From Microbulbifer variabilis ATCC 700307 (GTDB lineage Bacteria; Pseudomonadota; Gammaproteobacteria; Pseudomonadales; Cellvibrionaceae): a DNA stretch of 64,000 nt. The notes under the pieces were generated by a model. It saw only the letters and a program-made list of their open reading frames with translations, did no database searches and was not told the DNA's origin. The position numbers were made by a program, and so were the translations under genes. Each line of letters opens with the position of its first letter. Position 1 is the stretch's first letter. Shown piece after piece: positions 61,877 to 64,000 of the stretch. Location: the NCBI RefSeq assembly GCF_000380565.1, contig NZ_AQYJ01000022.1, positions 180,401 through 244,400 of the forward strand, in the 5' to 3' direction.

Positions 61877-62596
61877 GTGAGCTTTGAAGCTGCGGCATGG
61901 GCTATTAAACGCAGGACCAGAACACCAACAGCAAAGCTGGTTTTAATCGCGTTGGCCGATTGCCATAACAGTGATACTGGGCAGTGTGATCCGGGCAATG
62001 CCTACCTGGCCGACGTTGCGCAATGTACAAAGCGTTCGGTGATTAATGCCATCGAAGAGCTGGAAGAATTGGGCTACCTGAACGCCGAAAAATCCAACGG
62101 GCGCAGAACCAATTATGACCTCTTTTTACACGTAAACCGGTGCAATGATTTCACCGGTGAAAAATCTTCACCGGTGAAAATAAAACACGAACCGGTGAAA
62201 TCTGTGCACCCAACCGGTGAAAATGACAACACGCCCTTCTCTATAGAACCAGTAAGAACCAATAAGAAACCAGTAGAGAGAGGCACAGTTCCAAAACGCG
62301 CCAACCCCAAACGCGGCACACGCCTGCCTGGAAACTGGGTTATCACGGACAAATTCCGCATCGAAGCTCAACGCCTCCGCCCAGACCTGATCCCCCGAAT
62401 CCACGACATTGCCGAAAGCTTCCGCGATTACTGGATATCCCAACCCGGCCAGCGGGGCGTAAAACTCGATTGGCTCGCCACCTGGCGCAACTGGCTAAAA
62501 CGCGAGAAGTACTTCGCACCCCAACCTCGGGCGTCAGGGCAGCGGCTAACGCGGGATCGGCCAATTGGCGAAATTCTTTCAGACACAGGTTGGTAG
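61877..62596 (+). CDS. Phage replication protein (O-like, HTH)
   Basis: 239 aa. The N-terminal winged helix-turn-helix (SFEAAAWAIKRRTRTPTAKL, DVAQCTKRSVINAIEELEEL) is the helix-turn-helix 36/lambda-O type. A Lys/Pro-rich linker encodes five direct ACCGGTG repeats in the DNA. The C-terminal half (WVITDKFRIEAQRLRPDL, WLATWRNWLKREKYFA) resembles replication proteins that recruit helicase. AGGAGG lies six bases before GTG at 61877. Confidence 0.85.
   Translation: MSFEAAAWAIKRRTRTPTAKLVLIALADCHNSDTGQCDPGNAYLADVAQCTKRSVINAIEELEELGYLNAEKSNGRRTNYDLFLHVNRCNDFTGEKSSPVKIKHEPVKSVHPTGENDNTPFSIEPVRTNKKPVERGTVPKRANPKRGTRLPGNWVITDKFRIEAQRLRPDLIPRIHDIAESFRDYWISQPGQRGVKLDWLATWRNWLKREKYFAPQPRASGQRLTRDRPIGEILSDTGW
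62136..62219 (+). repeat. Iteron-like direct repeats, candidate phage replication origin
   Basis: ACCGGTG occurs at 62136, 62153, 62170, 62191 and 62213; four copies continue as ACCGGTGAAA. Steps are 17, 17, 21 and 22 bases, close to two helical turns. They lie inside the replication gene, as lambda ori does, with a less GC-rich stretch downstream. Confidence 0.65.
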
Positions 62597-62600
62597 TGAA

Positions 62601-63545
62601 ATGGTTGCTTACTACAACGAAGTCGATCCATTTGCGGCTCAGTGGCTGCGAGAATTAATTTCAGCTGGGCACATAGCGCCAGGCGAAGTGGATGAAAGGA
62701 GTATTGAGGATGTTCGACCAGATGAGCTTGCTGGATTTACCCAATGCCATTTCTTCGCCGGGATCGGAGTCTGGAGCTACGCACTCAGAAAAGCTGATTG
62801 GCCGGATAAAAAACCAGCCTGGACCGGGAGTTGCCCTTGTCAGCCTTACAGCCAGGCAGGCAAAGGGAAAGGGGAAGCTGACGAGCGGCACTTATGGCCA
62901 GCGTGGTTCCATCTCATCGAGCAGTGCCGACCTGGAACAATCTTTGGTGAACAGTCTTCAAGTAAAGCTGCGCTCGCTTGGCTCGACCTTGTACAAGCTG
63001 ACCTGGAAGGAGCGCACTACGCAAGCGGGGCGCTCGATTTATGCGCTGCGGGCATCGGTGCCCCGCACATCAGGCAGCGGCTCTACTTTGTTGCAGAAAG
63101 CCGGTTGGGCAACTCCGGCTGCTCGGGATTGGAAAAGCGAATCGGCGAGCGAGGTGTTCAATCAGAAAAGGTGGTCGCATTCCCGAGGGAAGCCATTAAG
63201 TGCTCAGGCAACATTGGCGGGATGGCCAACTCCTCTAGCTTCGGACTCAAGCAAGCAGGGGCGAGTGAGTCCGCGGCCTGGGGCAATGGCACTGCCAGAA
63301 ACAACAGCTCTATTGAGGGAAATAAAAGGCCCGGTCCGTCTAACGGCTTCTGGAGAAATGCTGACTGGCTCGGATGCAGAGATGGAAAGTTCCGGCCAGT
63401 TGAACCCGGAACATTCCCGTTGGCTGATGGGGCTCCCGCCCGAGTGGGACGATTGCGCGGTTATGGCAATGCAATCAATGCAGAGCTAGCTATTGCATTC
63501 GTTGGTGCATACAAGGAAGCCGGCGACTACAAAAAATTTATTTAG
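62601..63545 (+). CDS. Phage C5-cytosine DNA methyltransferase
   Basis: 314 aa. Motif [20 protein letters not shown] at about 49-67, catalytic Pro-Cys in [14 protein letters not shown] (Cys80), [19 protein letters not shown] in place of the usual ENV, and [15 protein letters not shown] as the later conserved motif. The C terminus has [18 protein letters not shown]. It transfers methyl groups to cytosine, likely to evade host restriction. Begins five bases after the replication gene. Almost the whole gene is overlapped in another frame. Confidence 0.9.
   Translation: MVAYYNEVDPFAAQWLRELISAGHIAPGEVDERSIEDVRPDELAGFTQCHFFAGIGVWSYALRKADWPDKKPAWTGSCPCQPYSQAGKGKGEADERHLWPAWFHLIEQCRPGTIFGEQSSSKAALAWLDLVQADLEGAHYASGALDLCAAGIGAPHIRQRLYFVAESRLGNSGCSGLEKRIGERGVQSEKVVAFPREAIKCSGNIGGMANSSSFGLKQAGASESAAWGNGTARNNSSIEGNKRPGPSNGFWRNADWLGCRDGKFRPVEPGTFPLADGAPARVGRLRGYGNAINAELAIAFVGAYKEAGDYKKFI
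62710..63489 (+). CDS. Phage protein overprinted on the methyltransferase gene
   Basis: 259 aa in the +1 frame relative to the methyltransferase. AAGGAG lies eight bases before the ATG at 62710. The sequence has recognisable phage-family phrases: [25 protein letters not shown]-like [49 protein letters not shown] and [16 protein letters not shown] recall the same phrases as a common phage protein that is overlapped with a methyltransferase elsewhere. Function unknown; it may aid the methyltransferase. Confidence 0.75.
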   Translation: MFDQMSLLDLPNAISSPGSESGATHSEKLIGRIKNQPGPGVALVSLTARQAKGKGKLTSGTYGQRGSISSSSADLEQSLVNSLQVKLRSLGSTLYKLTWKERTTQAGRSIYALRASVPRTSGSGSTLLQKAGWATPAARDWKSESASEVFNQKRWSHSRGKPLSAQATLAGWPTPLASDSSKQGRVSPRPGAMALPETTALLREIKGPVRLTASGEMLTGSDAEMESSGQLNPEHSRWLMGLPPEWDDCAVMAMQSMQS

Positions 63546-63618
63546 CGACTTTTCAACAACTGCTGAAAACATCAGCGGATAAGAACTGGTTAAACCCATT
63601 CACCAAGGAGAGTTCACC

Positions 63619-63864
63619 ATGTGCACAGTCACCATCCCAGAAGCCATCGAAAGGATTTCCACAACCAACCCCAGCAGTCCGCTGGCCGTATTCCGCACCA
63701 AGTACGCTCACCTCGTGGAGGTTGTGTTCGCGAATACGGTGGTGACCCAATTCTGGATAAACCAGGGCCACATAAATTACCTGGGCACGTATCACCGAGA
63801 CAATCTGCACGCAGCCGAAAGGCGATTTCAGGATTATTTCGAGAGCATGCCGAAGGCAGCATGA
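63619..63864 (+). CDS. Small phage protein, unknown (81 aa)
   Basis: AAGGAGAG precedes the ATG at 63619. MCTVTIPEAIERISTTNPSS, then FWINQGHINYLGTYHRDNLH and a helical end. No family recognised. Confidence 0.7.
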   Translation: MCTVTIPEAIERISTTNPSSPLAVFRTKYAHLVEVVFANTVVTQFWINQGHINYLGTYHRDNLHAAERRFQDYFESMPKAA

Positions 63865-63916
63865 TGGGACGCTTGGCTGGTTTTTGGTTGCTTGATAATT
63901 GCTTGGGGGGCATGAC

Positions 63917-64000
63917 ATGAGATTCGATAGTGCTAGACAAGCGTGGCACGACGCCTTTGATAGCTCCACAGCTGCATTTGATTATGAGGCCATGGGCGGC
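63917..64000 (+). CDS. Phage gene, 5' end only
   Basis: Open from ATG at 63917 to the window edge (MRFDSARQAWHDAFDSSTAA). A G-rich ribosome site lies just upstream. Too short to identify. Confidence 0.5.
   Translation, partial: MRFDSARQAWHDAFDSSTAAFDYEAMGG

Larger units (their letters stand above)
56500..64000. mobile_element. Prophage, left part (continues beyond the window)
   Basis: Integrase, excisionase, KilAC-type protein, CI-like and Cro-like regulators with shared operators, replication protein, methyltransferase and small phage genes form a typical lambdoid early region. The left boundary is placed just after the integrase end and is approximate, since no att repeat could be matched. 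Structural genes are not in the window. Confidence 0.88.

Noticed and set aside
63621..63949. Alternative frames over the 81-aa phage gene
   Set aside because: The frame at 63619 has a strong ribosome binding site and the others do not.

Overview
The window reads as a chromosomal segment of a marine gammaproteobacterium, most likely Microbulbifer or a close relative. The basis is the family mix: several large TonB-dependent receptors, a TPR-sulfotransferase, a rnd-ycgL-ycgN cluster, dnaX-ybaB-recR, and CS1-type pili. Genus assignment is inference; no rRNA is present.

Layout. 1-10.8 kb holds three TonB-dependent receptors (the first cut by the window edge) around a TPR-sulfotransferase and a small lipoprotein. 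10.96-12.18 kb is a complete IS30-family element with a frameshifted transposase. 12.6-17.5 kb is a FecA/FecR/FecI-type surface-signalling unit on the minus strand. 17.7-23.0 kb is a housekeeping run (dnaX, ybaB, recR, rnd, ycgL, ycgN, a membrane protein); dnaX carries an E. coli-like frameshift signal. 23.5-32.0 kb has a membrane protein, a MoxR ATPase/VWA pair, a peptide transporter and hrpA.

32.3-34.3 kb is the most interesting chromosomal system: a cysteine-rich precursor with seven EGKCG motifs, an MNIO (DUF692) maturase and a DUF2063 partner. This is an HvfABC/bufferin-type pathway for a copper-binding ribosomally made peptide. A hairpin separates the precursor from the enzymes. It is followed by mlaA, a response-regulator/PP2C phosphatase with a STAS partner, and (minus strand) dusA, tal and a terB-like gene. 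40.7-42.6 kb is an IS3-family element broken by a second, 3'-truncated IS30 copy. 43.3-45.2 kb holds a GlpD-like dehydrogenase and a glycerophosphodiesterase. 45.8-50.7 kb is a CS1/alpha-type chaperone-usher pilus locus. 50.9-52.6 kb holds gltX and tRNA-Ala(TGC).

53.1-56.5 kb is an AT-rich accessory stretch (small orphan genes, a DUF4145 protein, an RMF/CrpP-like protein, an S51 peptidase) that also contains a decayed integrase. 56.6 kb to the window end is the left part of a prophage: integrase, excisionase, a chain of overlapping small genes, a LuxR-type HTH gene, a lipoprotein, a CI-like repressor and Cro-like partner with shared palindromic operators, a replication protein with iteron-like repeats inside its gene, and a cytosine methyltransferase almost fully overlapped in another frame by a second gene with its own ribosome binding site.
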